Assembly (NCBI RefSeq): GCF_039908645.1
Contig: NZ_CP150917.1
Span: 902,501-966,500, forward strand
Source: Pseudomonas helvetica
Lineage (GTDB): Bacteria; Pseudomonadota; Gammaproteobacteria; Pseudomonadales; Pseudomonadaceae
Direction: 5' to 3'
DNA length: 64,000 nucleotides
The notes under the pieces were generated by a model. It was not told the DNA's origin and made no database searches. It saw only the letters and a program-made list of their open reading frames with translations. Below, piece after piece: positions 31,586-40,982 of the stretch (positions are counted from its first letter, which is position 1; each line of letters starts with the position of its first letter). The position numbers and the translations under genes were made by a program.

Positions 31586-32689
31586 ATGCAGACCGAGTTC
31601 CCAACGCAGCCAAGTTACCGTTCGCAGCGCGAACAATTCCTGGCGGCAGCGACCGCAGCCGGAGCCCGGTTGACCGAATACCCGCATCCACTCAAAGGGC
31701 CGTTTGGCGAGTCGTTGAGCACTGACGTGGCGGTGCTCGGCGACCCCGGTGCAAAGCGTTTGCTGGTGATGCTGAGCGGCACCCACGGGGTTGAGGGCTT
31801 CTACGGTTCTGAGTGCCAGATCAATTGGCTGAACGAGTTCGGCAAACGCCCACTACCCGCCGATGTCGCAGTGGTGATGATCCACTTGATCAATCCCTGG
31901 GGCACGGCGTGGCTGCGTCGCGTCAACGAAGACAACATCGATCTGAACCGCAATCACCTGAACTTTGATCGGCCGTTGCCCGACAATCAGGCCTACGCAG
32001 CGCTTCACCCGATTTATGCCTTCAACCAGTTACACGGCCCGGAGCGTGAACGCGCCGATGCCTTGCTTGCCACGCAGTTAAGCGAGCATGGCTGGCCGAC
32101 AGTGATGTCGATTGTCGAGGGCGGCCAGCACAGTCATCCCGACGGTCTGTTTTACGGTGGGCTGGCGCCGAGCTGGTCGAACCGGACCTTGCATCAGATC
32201 ATTGCGGCGCATCTCTCCCAGGCCGAGGTCGCCATGTGTTTCGACCTGCACTCCGGTGCGGGAGAGTACGGCCATCCGATGCTGCTGACCGTTACGCAAG
32301 TGGCTTATCCGGCACTGGAGCAGGCGCAGGCCATTTACGGTCCGTGGCTCTACACCATTCAAACCGGTGCGCAGACCCACAGCGAAACCGGGATTGCCGC
32401 ATCGGCCACTGGCTACACCTCGCAGGCGCTACTTGATGCGCTGCCGCAGGTGCGCCTGATGCCGTTTGTCATCGAGTGCGGCACCTACCCGGGAGAGGCG
32501 GTGCATGCTCATCTGCGTGACGATCACTGGTTGCACCTGCACGGCAATCCGGGTGATGCAGTGGGGCGGGCGATCAAGCTGAAACTTGTTGAGCAGTTCT
32601 ATCCCGCTGACAGTGACTGGCAGGAAATGGTCTGGGTTCGCACCCGGCAGATATGGGAAAAGGCGTTGTCGGCATTGCCCACGCTATAG
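31586..32689 (+). CDS. M14-like carboxypeptidase family protein (DUF2817)
   Basis: 367 residues. Metal-site motifs GTHGVEGFYGS (His and Glu, near 72-82) and CFDLHSGAGEYGH (His near 220), with IECGTYPG supplying the catalytic Glu, place it with the DUF2817 group of zinc carboxypeptidase-like proteins. There is no signal peptide, so it acts in the cytoplasm. AGAGG lies before the ATG. Substrate unknown. Confidence 0.82.
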   Translation: MQTEFPTQPSYRSQREQFLAAATAAGARLTEYPHPLKGPFGESLSTDVAVLGDPGAKRLLVMLSGTHGVEGFYGSECQINWLNEFGKRPLPADVAVVMIHLINPWGTAWLRRVNEDNIDLNRNHLNFDRPLPDNQAYAALHPIYAFNQLHGPERERADALLATQLSEHGWPTVMSIVEGGQHSHPDGLFYGGLAPSWSNRTLHQIIAAHLSQAEVAMCFDLHSGAGEYGHPMLLTVTQVAYPALEQAQAIYGPWLYTIQTGAQTHSETGIAASATGYTSQALLDALPQVRLMPFVIECGTYPGEAVHAHLRDDHWLHLHGNPGDAVGRAIKLKLVEQFYPADSDWQEMVWVRTRQIWEKALSALPTL

Positions 32690-32774
32690 TCGAGCGCTTC
32701 GGCGCTTGATGAATCCTGCGGCTCACAGAGCGATGTGAGCCGTCGGTGGGCCGGGTACTTTTCTTCAGGCATAA

Positions 32775-32806
32775 AAAAACGGCCTACCTTTCGGTAAGCC
32801 GTTTTT
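32775..32806. terminator. Intrinsic terminator
   Basis: AAAAACGGCCTACC / GGTAAGCCGTTTTT with one mismatch. It can end the carboxypeptidase-like gene and, on the other strand, the tRNA-Met transcript. Confidence 0.75.
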
Positions 32807-32812
32807 AGTACT

Positions 32813-32889
32813 TGGTGGCTACACAGGGACTTGAACCCCGGACCCCAGCATTATGAATGCTATGCTCTAACCAACTGAGCTATGTAGCC
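32813..32889 (-). tRNA. tRNA-Met (CAT), elongator type
   Basis: A 77-base cloverleaf on the minus strand with CAT in the loop TTCATAA, a fully paired acceptor (GGCTACA/TGTAGCC) and encoded CCA. The paired first base marks the elongator, not the initiator. In P. aeruginosa, as I recall, a tRNA-Met sits next to ychF; here 24 kb separates them. Confidence 0.95.
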
Positions 32890-33005
32890 AAGTGGCGCGC
32901 ATTATTGGCTCGTAACGATGAAGTGTCAAGCGTAAATCTAAAATATTTCTCTACGCTTTCAACCGCTTATCAACCCGCCCCATAAAAACGGATGAGTTTT
33001 CAGCT

Positions 33006-35045
33006 TTAACCCAGCTGAAACCGCCCGGTATTCTCGCTTAATGCCTTGCTGCCTGAACTCAAGGTGTCCGCCGCGAGGTTCACCGCTCGTGCGCCTTCAA
33101 GCAGGCGCACGGCGGCCTGATCGACTTGCTGGATGTTGCCACTGACCTCATCGGCCGTGCTGGCTTGCTCTTCTACCGCCGTCGCGATCTGCGCCAGGGT
33201 ATCGGTGACGCTTTGCACCGCGCTGGCGATTTCCCCCAGCCGTTCGCCAAGACCGGTAACCGCTTGTGCGTCGGTTTGGGCCTGGCCGCAGGCGGCTTCC
33301 ATCAGGGTCACGGCTTCGTTGACAGTGCTGCGCAGGCTGTCGACGGTGCCGGCGATCTGTGCGGTGGAGGATTGAGTGCGCTGCGACAGACTGCGCACTT
33401 CATCGGCGACCACCGCAAAGCCCCGGCCTTGTTCGCCTGCGCGGGCGGCTTCGATGGCGGCATTGAGCGCCAGCAGGTTGGTCTGCTCGGCCACACCGCG
33501 AATGGTGTCCACCACCAGTTGAATCTGCTGCCCTTGTTCGCTGACCCGGCCAAGGGCGGCGGCAGTATCGTTCAGGCGTTGATTTGTGGTGCGTTGGCTG
33601 TCACGGCTGCTCTCGGCGGCAATGCGCTGGGTCTGCTGAGCGCTGCCTGAGGCGTGTTCGCAACTCTGGGCGACCCCTTGCGAAGTGGCGGCCAGTTGCG
33701 TGGCCGCAGCAGCGATCTGGCTGATCTGCAACTGTTGGGCTTCGACTTCGCCCAGTGCCTCGCTGGCGTGAGTATTGAGGGCTCGCACCGCGTTGCCCAA
33801 TTGCAGGGTTTCGTGATCGACCCCCAGCAGGCTGGTGCGCAGTTGCACCACCGCAACGTTGAGCGCGGTGCTGATCGCTGCCAGCTCATCGCGACCGTGC
33901 ACCGGCACTTGCAGGCTCAGGTTGCCATCACGCAGGGCTTCGGCGAGCAGCGTAATGCCGCTGGCGCTACGGCGGATCGAAGCTTGCAGGCAGATGAACA
34001 AATACAGCGCGGCCAGCAGCAGGCAACCGAGGACGCTCGCCACCAGGATGAACTGGCGAATGGCCGAGCCGTGGTAGTAGTCCAGACGCTGATCCAGTGA
34101 CACCAGCGTTTGCTGGCGCAGCGAGGCGAGGTCAGAGAGGAGGGCGTCGAGGTTGCGTTCGAAGTCTTCTGGTTTGAGCGTGATGCTGGCGCCGAACATG
34201 CCGTCATCCAGGCCTTTCAGTCCGGTGTCCAGATGCTTGAGGCTGTCGTGGTATTGCCCGGCCCAGGCTTGCAATGCACTGGGTAGTCGTGCTTCGAGCA
34301 AGCTGCCAGTCTTGATCAGTTGCTCGCGAGCGTCGCCAATGCGGCCGCGCAGATCGCGCAGTTGCAGACGGCTTTGCAATGAGAATTGTCCGGACACCAC
34401 CGATGCCTGGCCGATGCTGGCAAGGCGACCGACCCGTTCGATCAGGTCAGGCGCGTGCTGGGTCGAGATCTGCGTCAGCAGGTAGGTTTCCAGCCAGGGA
34501 GCCAGGGTCAGGCGGTTATCCATGGCGATCTGTTCGCGCAGTGCTTGCAATGCGCTGAGGGCCGCAGTGAAACGTTCATAGCCATCCGGCCACCAACCGA
34601 CGCTGCTCAGGCTTTTCGAGTCCAGACCATTGAGCGCGGTTTGCAGGGTTTGATAGCGACTGAGGGTGTCGGCCTCGGCCCCTTCGGTTGTCAGCGCATG
34701 GCCAAGATCGTTCACGGCTTGATTCAGAGCAGGCTGTACGGCATCGAACGCGGCCATCGCGGCGACAGTGGCCGGTGTTGGCTGGCGATTGGTTTCGGTG
34801 GCGCGCCAGCGCGCGGCGCGGTCGCGTTGGGCGGCGAGCAGGTTGTCCAGCGCGTCGAGGGCGATCAGCTGGCGCACACCGGCACGCTCGCCGGCGATCA
34901 GGCTGAGCTTGTCGCGGTAATCCTGGCCAATCATCCACAAGCTGCCCGCCAGCGGCAGGATAAACAGCAGAAACAACAACTGAAACTTGCGGGCGAAACC
35001 GAAACGCCCAAGCAGTCCAATCCCCGGTGCCAGAAAAGCCTGCAT
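33006..35045 (-). CDS. Methyl-accepting chemotaxis protein
   Basis: 679 residues. Membrane helices at about 20-42 and 330-353 bracket a roughly 290-residue periplasmic helical sensor, longer than a simple four-helix bundle. HAMP follows (about 353-405), then the signalling hairpin with [20 protein letters not shown] near 530. AGAGGAG lies 9 bases before the ATG. The 117 bases between it and tRNA-Met hold nothing seen. Ligand unknown. No C-terminal receptor-methylase tether. Confidence 0.9.
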   Translation of the reverse strand: MQAFLAPGIGLLGRFGFARKFQLLFLLFILPLAGSLWMIGQDYRDKLSLIAGERAGVRQLIALDALDNLLAAQRDRAARWRATETNRQPTPATVAAMAAFDAVQPALNQAVNDLGHALTTEGAEADTLSRYQTLQTALNGLDSKSLSSVGWWPDGYERFTAALSALQALREQIAMDNRLTLAPWLETYLLTQISTQHAPDLIERVGRLASIGQASVVSGQFSLQSRLQLRDLRGRIGDAREQLIKTGSLLEARLPSALQAWAGQYHDSLKHLDTGLKGLDDGMFGASITLKPEDFERNLDALLSDLASLRQQTLVSLDQRLDYYHGSAIRQFILVASVLGCLLLAALYLFICLQASIRRSASGITLLAEALRDGNLSLQVPVHGRDELAAISTALNVAVVQLRTSLLGVDHETLQLGNAVRALNTHASEALGEVEAQQLQISQIAAAATQLAATSQGVAQSCEHASGSAQQTQRIAAESSRDSQRTTNQRLNDTAAALGRVSEQGQQIQLVVDTIRGVAEQTNLLALNAAIEAARAGEQGRGFAVVADEVRSLSQRTQSSTAQIAGTVDSLRSTVNEAVTLMEAACGQAQTDAQAVTGLGERLGEIASAVQSVTDTLAQIATAVEEQASTADEVSGNIQQVDQAAVRLLEGARAVNLAADTLSSGSKALSENTGRFQLG

Positions 35046-35377
35046 GCCCGACTACTCCTCTGGGCACCACGCACCAATGGCGTGCGGTCGCGGCGTTATG
35101 GCCGCACCCTGTGCCCTCATAAAAGGCCTCGAAAGTTCACCTCGGCGGGTCATGTGGGACCGGCGCTGTGGTGAAACTTCCCATTCTCGATCCCCTTTGT
35201 AAGGGGCCGCGTTGAAGCGGATAAGCAAGGCAAGATTCAGACCATGGCACTGCGCTAGCATCTGACGGCCGACAATCCAGAGATCGTTAGCAGGCTAAGG
35301 GGATGGCGTTGCTGCACCGAAAGATGGCACATTGTCGCACCTGCAAGTGCTCTCCTTTACGCTGTATGGAAACTCTC

Positions 35378-36595
35378 ATGGCTACCAGTAACGCTCAAAC
35401 TGTCGCATCGCCGGCACTCGCGACTTCGCAAAGCAGCCCGTTGGTCATGCGAATCATCGGCGCGGTGGCGCTGGCGCATTTGATCAACGACTTGATTCAG
35501 TCGGTGCTGCCGTCGATCTACCCGATGCTCAAGGCCAATTACGGGCTGACCTTCACCCAGGTTGGCCTGATTACCCTGACCTTTCAGCTCACGGCATCGC
35601 TGTTGCAGCCATGGGTCGGTTACTACACCGATCGCCATCCCAAGCCGTATCTGCTGCCGGCAGGAGCGATCTGCACCCTGGTCGGCATTTTGATGATGTC
35701 CCAGGTCGGCAGTTTTCCGTTGATTCTGTTGGCAGCGGGGTTGATCGGAATCGGCTCCTCGACCTTTCACCCGGAAGCTTCTCGCGTGGCGCGGTTGGCC
35801 TCGGGTGGGCGTTTCGGGTTGGCGCAATCGACCTTCCAGGTCGGTGGCAACGCCGGCTCCGCATTTGGGCCGTTGCTGGCGGCGGCGATCATCATTCCGT
35901 TCGGTCAGGGCAATGTCGCCTGGTTCGGATTGTTCGCCGTGTTTGCGTTGGTGGTGCTCTATGGCATCAGCCGCTGGTACGCCAATCACTTGAGCCTGTT
36001 CAAGCTCAAGCAGGGCCAGGCGGCGACTCACGGGCTGTCGAAGGGCAGGGTGGTGAGCGCGTTGGTGGTGTTGGGGCTGTTGGTGTTTTCCAAGTATTTC
36101 TACATGGCCAGCTTCACCAGTTATTTCACGTTCTACCTGATCGAGAAGTTCGACCTGTCGGTGGCCAGTTCGCAGCTGCACCTGTTTCTGTTTCTCGGAG
36201 CGGTCGCGGCGGGGACCTTTTTTGGTGGGCCGATTGGCGACAAAGTCGGCCGTAAGGCGGTGATCTGGTTTTCGATTCTCGGTGTTGCACCATTCACCTT
36301 GATCCTGCCTCACGTCGACCTGTTCTGGACCAGCATCTTGAGCGTAGTGATTGGCTTCATCCTGGCCTCGGCATTCTCGGCCATCGTGGTTTACGCGCAA
36401 GAACTGGTGCCGGGTAATGTCGGCATGATCGCCGGGGTGTTCTTCGGCCTGATGTTCGGTTTCGGCGGGATTGGTGCGGCGCTGCTGGGGCATCTGGCGG
36501 ACATTCACAGCATTGAATACGTGTACAGGCTGTGTTCGTTCTTGCCGCTGTTCGGGGTGCTGGCGATCTTTTTGCCAAGGACCCGAAAAGCCTGA
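35378..36595 (+). CDS. fsr: Fosmidomycin-resistance-like MFS exporter
   Basis: 405 residues from ATG 35378; ATG 35366 (METLMATSN) is an alternative. Twelve membrane segments, early motif HLINDLIQSVLPSIYPMLK, then QPWVGYYTDRHPKP and FHPEASRVARLASGGRFG, all typical of the Fsr subfamily. Known members export fosmidomycin or other small molecules; the natural substrate here is unknown. It diverges from the chemoreceptor gene. A terminator follows. Confidence 0.85.
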   Translation: MATSNAQTVASPALATSQSSPLVMRIIGAVALAHLINDLIQSVLPSIYPMLKANYGLTFTQVGLITLTFQLTASLLQPWVGYYTDRHPKPYLLPAGAICTLVGILMMSQVGSFPLILLAAGLIGIGSSTFHPEASRVARLASGGRFGLAQSTFQVGGNAGSAFGPLLAAAIIIPFGQGNVAWFGLFAVFALVVLYGISRWYANHLSLFKLKQGQAATHGLSKGRVVSALVVLGLLVFSKYFYMASFTSYFTFYLIEKFDLSVASSQLHLFLFLGAVAAGTFFGGPIGDKVGRKAVIWFSILGVAPFTLILPHVDLFWTSILSVVIGFILASAFSAIVVYAQELVPGNVGMIAGVFFGLMFGFGGIGAALLGHLADIHSIEYVYRLCSFLPLFGVLAIFLPRTRKA

Positions 36596-36614
36596 GCAGA
36601 ACCCTCGTGAGGCC

Positions 36615-36648
36615 AAGGCGCTGACGATCCCGTCGGCGCTTTTTTTTG
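36615..36648 (+). terminator. Terminator of the fsr gene
   Basis: AAGGCGCTGACG / CGTCGGCGCT hairpin with a loop ATCC and a run of eight T. Confidence 0.85.
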
Positions 36649-36976
36649 CGTTCAGATTCGCCACGTCACCGGGAAAAGCGACGGGATCGTGGATAAATAG
36701 GGGGCGTTATCAAGGGGCTCTAAACAGGTATTCATGAAAACTCGCGACTGAAACAACATCCGAACCCAGTCCCTTAAATAGGTCGTGCCATTTGAAAAAT
36801 GCGACCAGGTCTATAGCCGGCAATGTCCATCTAGTTGCCAGGAGGGGCAATCAGGCAATGCACCTGGGTTGCTTTTTAGCGCAAATCTGTACATTGAGTT
36901 TCCTTGCATTTAACCAATAATCGGGCACCTCCTACGCCCATCCCGCGGGGGGTTCAATCACCACAGGAAGACACTT
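36649..36976. other. Intergenic leader before panB
   Basis: About 330 bases without a credible gene. It should hold the panB promoter and leader. A weak GC-rich hairpin ending in a short T run occurs near 36850-36880, possibly an attenuator or relic; no known riboswitch pattern was recognised. Confidence 0.4.
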
Positions 36977-37792
36977 GTGAGCATCCATACCCGTACTAAA
37001 CGATTGACGGTTCCACAACTGGTCGCGATGAAGGGCCAACAGAAAATCGTATCCCTGACGGCGTATTCCAGTTCTATTGCCAAGCTGATCGACCCTATCG
37101 TCGATTTCATTCTGGTCGGTGACTCCACTGCAATGGTCGGCTATGGCCGGGCCTCGACACTGAGCATGCAGCTTGAAGAAATCATCGGCCACACCCGGGC
37201 CGTGGTTGACAGTACACGTCTGTCCTGTGTCATCGCCGACATGCCTTTCGGCAGCTATCAGGAATCCAACGAACAGGCCTTTCGCAATTGTGCCCAGGTC
37301 CTGGCGCGCACCGGTTGCGATGCTGTCAAGCTGGAAGCCAACAAGGCCCTGTCGGGTACCGTCGAATTCCTGGTGGCACGTGGTATTCCGGTCATGGCTC
37401 ACGTCGGGCTGATGCCGCAGTTCGTCAATGTCATGGGTGGTTTCAAGGCTCAGGGTCTGTCCGCCGAAACCGCTGCGGTGATTGCCGAGGATGCCCGGGC
37501 CAACCTCGAAGCCGGAGCTTTCAGCCTGCTGCTCGAAGGTGTAGCCGAAGGTGTGGCTCGGCAGATCACCCTGGATTCGAAAATGCCCACCATCGGCATC
37601 GGAGCTTCACCGGCTTGCGACGGCCAGGTGCTGGTGACTGAAGACGTGCTGGGCTTGGGCGGTGAGCAAGTGCCGCGCTTCGTCAAACAGTACGCCGATG
37701 TCGGCGCGGTGATTCGCGACGCTTGCGAGCGTTTTGCCGAAGAGGTGCGTCATGGCCGCTTCCCTGAAGCGCGGCATTGCTATGGGCTCTAG
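36977..37792 (+). CDS. panB: Ketopantoate hydroxymethyltransferase
   Basis: 271 residues, slightly longer than the usual 264-266. Start is GTG 36977 with AGGAAG 6 bases upstream. Motifs: [11 protein letters not shown] (metal Asp; commonly VGDSLGMV), [20 protein letters not shown] and [14 protein letters not shown]. It makes ketopantoate from 3-methyl-2-oxobutanoate in pantothenate synthesis. No panC or panD lies next to it, so it is probably a second copy besides the usual panBC. It ends 6 bases from the convergent MocR gene. Confidence 0.92.
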   Translation: MSIHTRTKRLTVPQLVAMKGQQKIVSLTAYSSSIAKLIDPIVDFILVGDSTAMVGYGRASTLSMQLEEIIGHTRAVVDSTRLSCVIADMPFGSYQESNEQAFRNCAQVLARTGCDAVKLEANKALSGTVEFLVARGIPVMAHVGLMPQFVNVMGGFKAQGLSAETAAVIAEDARANLEAGAFSLLLEGVAEGVARQITLDSKMPTIGIGASPACDGQVLVTEDVLGLGGEQVPRFVKQYADVGAVIRDACERFAEEVRHGRFPEARHCYGL

Positions 37793-37798
37793 GTATGG

Positions 37799-39193
37799 CT
37801 AGTGCTCTTCGCCGATAGCCTGGGCCAGTTTCTTCAGGGCCTGGGGAATGTCCTTGCTCCAGTCGAGGGTGTAGCTCAGGCGCAAGTGATGCCGCCAGAA
37901 CCCCTGTTGGCTGAAGATTTCCCCTGGGGCGATGACGATGCGCTGGGCCAGCAAGCGCTCGAACACCCGCCGCATGTCCGCTGAGTGTCTGGCCTCGAGC
38001 CAGAAGGTCGCGCCGCCTTGGGGGGCGACCACCCGCAACTGGCCATCGGCGTGTTCCTCCAGCAGGGCCTTCATGCGTTTCATACGGTCCAGCAACATGG
38101 CTCGCAGCACCATCAGATGCTGATCGATGCGCTTGGAACTGAAGAGTTTGGCGATCGCTTTCTGACGGATCGGCGACAGGCGAAATGCCCGTTCCAGGAA
38201 TAGCCGATGCAACTGCGGCCCGTGCCGACGACACAGGACATAACCGTAGGGCGCTTCCGAGCCGATGATCTTGTCGAAGGTCGAGAACACCAGCAGTTTT
38301 TCCGGATCGGCAAAATCGCGATAGCGGGCGTGGTTGGGGGAAAAGCAGAACTCACCGTAGCTGTCGTTTTCGAACAGCCAGACATCCCGCTCCGCCAGCC
38401 AGCGACAGATCTGCTGTTTATCCTGCGCTGGCATCAGCTTGCCTTGGGGAATGTTCACGGTCGACGACAGCACCGCCAGCCGGACGGGCTCACGCCTGAG
38501 CAGCTCACTGAGCGCGGGCAGGTTGAAACGTCCATCCTCGCCGAGGGGCACTTCGATCACGCGGATCTTCGCCGCCTGCAACTGGCGCAGGATTGCCCAC
38601 GAGCAAGGTGATTCCACCAGCGCCACAGTGCCACTCAGATTCAGCGCACTGAGGGACAACTCCAGCACACTGCGCAGGTCCGAGCCGATATACACATGCT
38701 CGGCCTGCCAGTAGCGGTGAGTGGAACTGGTGTAGCGATCGGCCAGAGCGCCGCGCAGCTCGGGCTCGCCGAACGGCTGATAGAGCGGTGCATGGGAGCG
38801 TGGGTACTGCCGGGCCAGTTCGCGCTCCATCATCAGTAGCGGGTTTTCCAGCGACAACAGCATCGCTGGCGCATCGCTGCTAAGGGCCAGCATCCTTGGC
38901 TGGCGTGCGTTGGAGAACACCTTGTCGAGCAAGTTGGGCGAGTTTTCACTCAATAATGGTGCCGGCATCGCCTTGGTGAAATAACCGAACTTGGGTTTGG
39001 CATAGATCCGCCCCTCGTCCTCGAGAAGCGAATAGGCGTACTTGGTCGTCGACACCGACACGTTCAGGCGCTGGGCCAGTTGCCGCAAGGATGGCAATTT
39101 CTGCTCAGGTTTCGAATGGGCGGTCTCGATCAACTCGACGAGATAGCGGTACACCGCCTGATAGACGAAGGAAGTGCCTTTATTTGTATCCAT
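37799..39193 (-). CDS. MocR-type regulator (GntR DNA-binding plus aminotransferase fold)
   Basis: 464 residues from ATG 39193; GTG 39199 is also in frame. A GntR winged helix (about 12-75: SLRQLAQRLNVSVSTTKYAYSLLEDEGRIYAK) is joined to a class-I aminotransferase-like domain. The expected PLP lysine region lies near STFDKIIGSEAPYGY, where Lys of FDKII is the candidate. MocR regulators sense PLP or amino-acid-derived ligands. Divergent targets are usual, but here the neighbour panB is convergent, so the target cannot be inferred. Confidence 0.88.
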   Translation of the reverse strand: MDTNKGTSFVYQAVYRYLVELIETAHSKPEQKLPSLRQLAQRLNVSVSTTKYAYSLLEDEGRIYAKPKFGYFTKAMPAPLLSENSPNLLDKVFSNARQPRMLALSSDAPAMLLSLENPLLMMERELARQYPRSHAPLYQPFGEPELRGALADRYTSSTHRYWQAEHVYIGSDLRSVLELSLSALNLSGTVALVESPCSWAILRQLQAAKIRVIEVPLGEDGRFNLPALSELLRREPVRLAVLSSTVNIPQGKLMPAQDKQQICRWLAERDVWLFENDSYGEFCFSPNHARYRDFADPEKLLVFSTFDKIIGSEAPYGYVLCRRHGPQLHRLFLERAFRLSPIRQKAIAKLFSSKRIDQHLMVLRAMLLDRMKRMKALLEEHADGQLRVVAPQGGATFWLEARHSADMRRVFERLLAQRIVIAPGEIFSQQGFWRHHLRLSYTLDWSKDIPQALKKLAQAIGEEH

Positions 39194-39311
39194 GTTCACT
39201 TACTGTCATCCCTGTGCGCCCACCTCATGACAACGCTGCCGACCTGGCGTGGTGTGCCTGAGGCGTGTTGTTTCAACAGTCTGCCATGCTGAGGGGGCGA
39301 TCCCAAAAAGC

Positions 39312-39348
39312 AAAATCCCCGTATCATCGAGTGATGACGGGGATTTTG
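39312..39348 (+). terminator. Intrinsic terminator
   Basis: Hairpin AAAATCCCCGT / ACGGGGATTTT, upstream of the first island border. It may end a transcript reading out of the island toward MocR. Confidence 0.7.
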
Positions 39349-39383
39349 AGTCTATCGAGATCCATGTAAACCACGGTCGCTGT

Positions 39384-39402
39384 TAGACGTTAAACCGGAA
39401 GT
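39384..39402. repeat. Candidate attachment site 1 (left border of first island)
   Basis: TAGACGTTAAACCGGAAGT matches the stop-codon end of ychF (57180-57198) at 17 of 19 positions and the middle site (46919-46937) at 17 of 19, all in the same orientation. On the minus strand it even reads RFNV-stop, like YchF. Interpreted as an attL-type copy of the ychF 3' end. Confidence 0.6.
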
Positions 39403-39653
39403 CGAGGCTGCAGGGGCCGTGGCTGAAGGGATGTTTGCGCTGGAAGCAGAAATATAGTCACCCCCGTATACACTTTAATGTTGGCTACTCTATTTCCAGG
39501 TGTTGATGCGCGGTTTGTCCCGCTTCCTGTAGATAAGTCATCCAGAGAGTGAATCACGGATTTTCTCGTGCTGAAAATAAAAAAGTGAGAATTCGTGAAC
39601 TGAGAATACACACTGCTGACACTGCATGCACACCGATAAGCGGAGAGGTAGTT

Positions 39654-39862
39654 ATGCAGATCATCCGCGGAAAGCCGTTTGCAAAAAGCTGGGAGGCATC
39701 AACCCTTCAACGCTCTGGCGTCTTGAACGTAACGCCCCTTCCTTCCCGGCTTCGGTGCAATTAAGCGGTGGGGTAGTGGGCTGGTTTGAGCATGATCTCG
39801 ATCTTTGGCTCGAATCTAAAGCTACCTGGACCTCAACCAAGGAGGGCATTAAAAATCGCTGA
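39654..39862 (+). pseudogene. AlpA-type regulator relic, copy 1
   Basis: From ATG 39654 the frame reads MQIIRGKPF and is lost. One base lacking near 39668, compared with copy 2, restores KAVCKKLGGINPSTLWRLER, SGGVVGWFEHDLDLWLESKA and the stop at 39862. This is the small helix-turn-helix of AlpA proteins, which control excision of P4-type islands. The late part is also open from an ATG at 39626, but that start has no homology in the other copy. Confidence 0.75.
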
Positions 39863-40475
39863 CTACTTCAGACCTTCCCAAGGTCAACGGATTCCGGCAC
39901 CAAGGGGCATTCTGGCGTCGGCGCCAACACCCCGACTCCCAAATCATTAAAATTCCATTGCTTCGGTGGAAGTATTCCGCTCGCCCGAGTTACCCAAGAT
40001 AGGCCGTTTTTGGACCACGCCTGACTCTCCGTTCCCGCAGGCGGCGCATGCCATCGGCTGTCGCGCAAGAAAAACGCAAAAGTGACTGGAATCGTGCATT
40101 TTTAATCATTTTTAATCATTTTCATTTTTTAACTATATATATAGTCGTTGCTTCCATAGCGAATTCTTTGCGCCATATCGAATCTACACCAAAAAGGAAT
40201 TTACATAATAGTCTCTAACGAAAGAGGGTTTTGGGCTAGCGCTGAGCATCATGTGAAAGGAAAAGATTTTATTGAGGCAGTCCAGGTCAAACAATGGATC
40301 AAGAACTTAGTGGTTTCGCTGGTCGGCCTGGCCATGTTAGATCCGGGAACGGAACAGCAAATGAAAGCCTGAACATTCTTTTCGTATTCTGCGCATTTTG
40401 TTTGGTCACCTCGTCAATCTATGGTTCCTGCAATCGATGATGTTTTTTGTAGTCAAATCCAACTGGAGAAGTAAT
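39863..40475. other. Long intergenic region before the monooxygenase gene
   Basis: About 610 bases. It is markedly AT-rich around 40095-40150, where TTTTTAATCA occurs twice in tandem (near 40099-40118) before a TATATATATAG stretch; this looks like a promoter with possible regulator half-sites. Near 40200-40372 an open frame ends in VGLAMLDPGTEQQMKA-stop. It lacks a good start and may be the tail of a lost gene. No recognised RNA gene. Confidence 0.4.
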
Positions 40476-40763
40476 ATGTCCGTCAATCTCGTCATCAGCT
40501 TTAATGTAAAAGAAGAAAAACTGCAATCGTTCAAGGACATCATGAACGACGTGAAGATCAATCTGCCGAAGGTGGACGGTTGCCAAACGGTCAAGATCCT
40601 CAACCACTTGGAAGATCCACTCGCGTTCACGCTGGTGGAAGCCTGGGATTCGCGTGAAATGCACGGCACCCACGTCGACCAGATGATCTCGAGCGGTCAG
40701 TGGAGCGTCATCGTCGAGCATCTGAGCAGTGCGCCGGTCAGCGGCTACTTCAGCGAAGTTTGA
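40476..40763 (+). CDS. Antibiotic-biosynthesis-monooxygenase-fold (ABM) protein
   Basis: 95 residues from ATG 40476, with GGAGAAG upstream. A ferredoxin-like ABM fold is suggested by the pattern: beta strand MSVNLVISFNV, helix, DGCQTVKILNHLEDPLAFTLVEAWDS, then HVDQMISSG. Family members oxidise aromatic substrates without cofactor or remove quinones. Target unknown. An AraC regulator follows 219 bases later on the same strand. Confidence 0.75.
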   Translation: MSVNLVISFNVKEEKLQSFKDIMNDVKINLPKVDGCQTVKILNHLEDPLAFTLVEAWDSREMHGTHVDQMISSGQWSVIVEHLSSAPVSGYFSEV

Positions 40764-40982
40764 TGCCGTAACGTCAGCGGCAGGGCGCGTGCGGCGAGTC
40801 CGGCCGCGCCTCCGGCGCCATCTCTGGCATACACGCGCTACTTGCTGTTATGTATTTTCTGCTATTTTCCTGGATATCCTCTTCCGTCCCGAACGTCCTA
40901 CACGCTTGGGCAGCAGCATGTCGCGCTGCTGGATACCGTCCTGTCCAAATGGGGGCGGCCAATTTGTTGAGAAGCCATAGCA

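Larger units (their letters stand above)
39384..39862 (+). repeat. Island left-end repeat, copy 1
   Basis: About 480 bases homologous to 46919-47398. Shared landmarks in order: the att-like site, CTGCAGG, ATATAGTCACCC then CGTATACACTTT, GAGAGNGAATCACGGATTTT, ACTGCTGACACTGCATGC, and the AlpA-type frame. The copies differ by many substitutions and small indels, so they are related but not a recent duplication. Confidence 0.8.

Noticed and set aside
39390..39611. Minus-strand frame ending at the att-like site as a real gene
   Set aside because: No start signal, no homology pattern between the two repeat copies at protein level; the short RFNV-stop match is explained by the attachment site.
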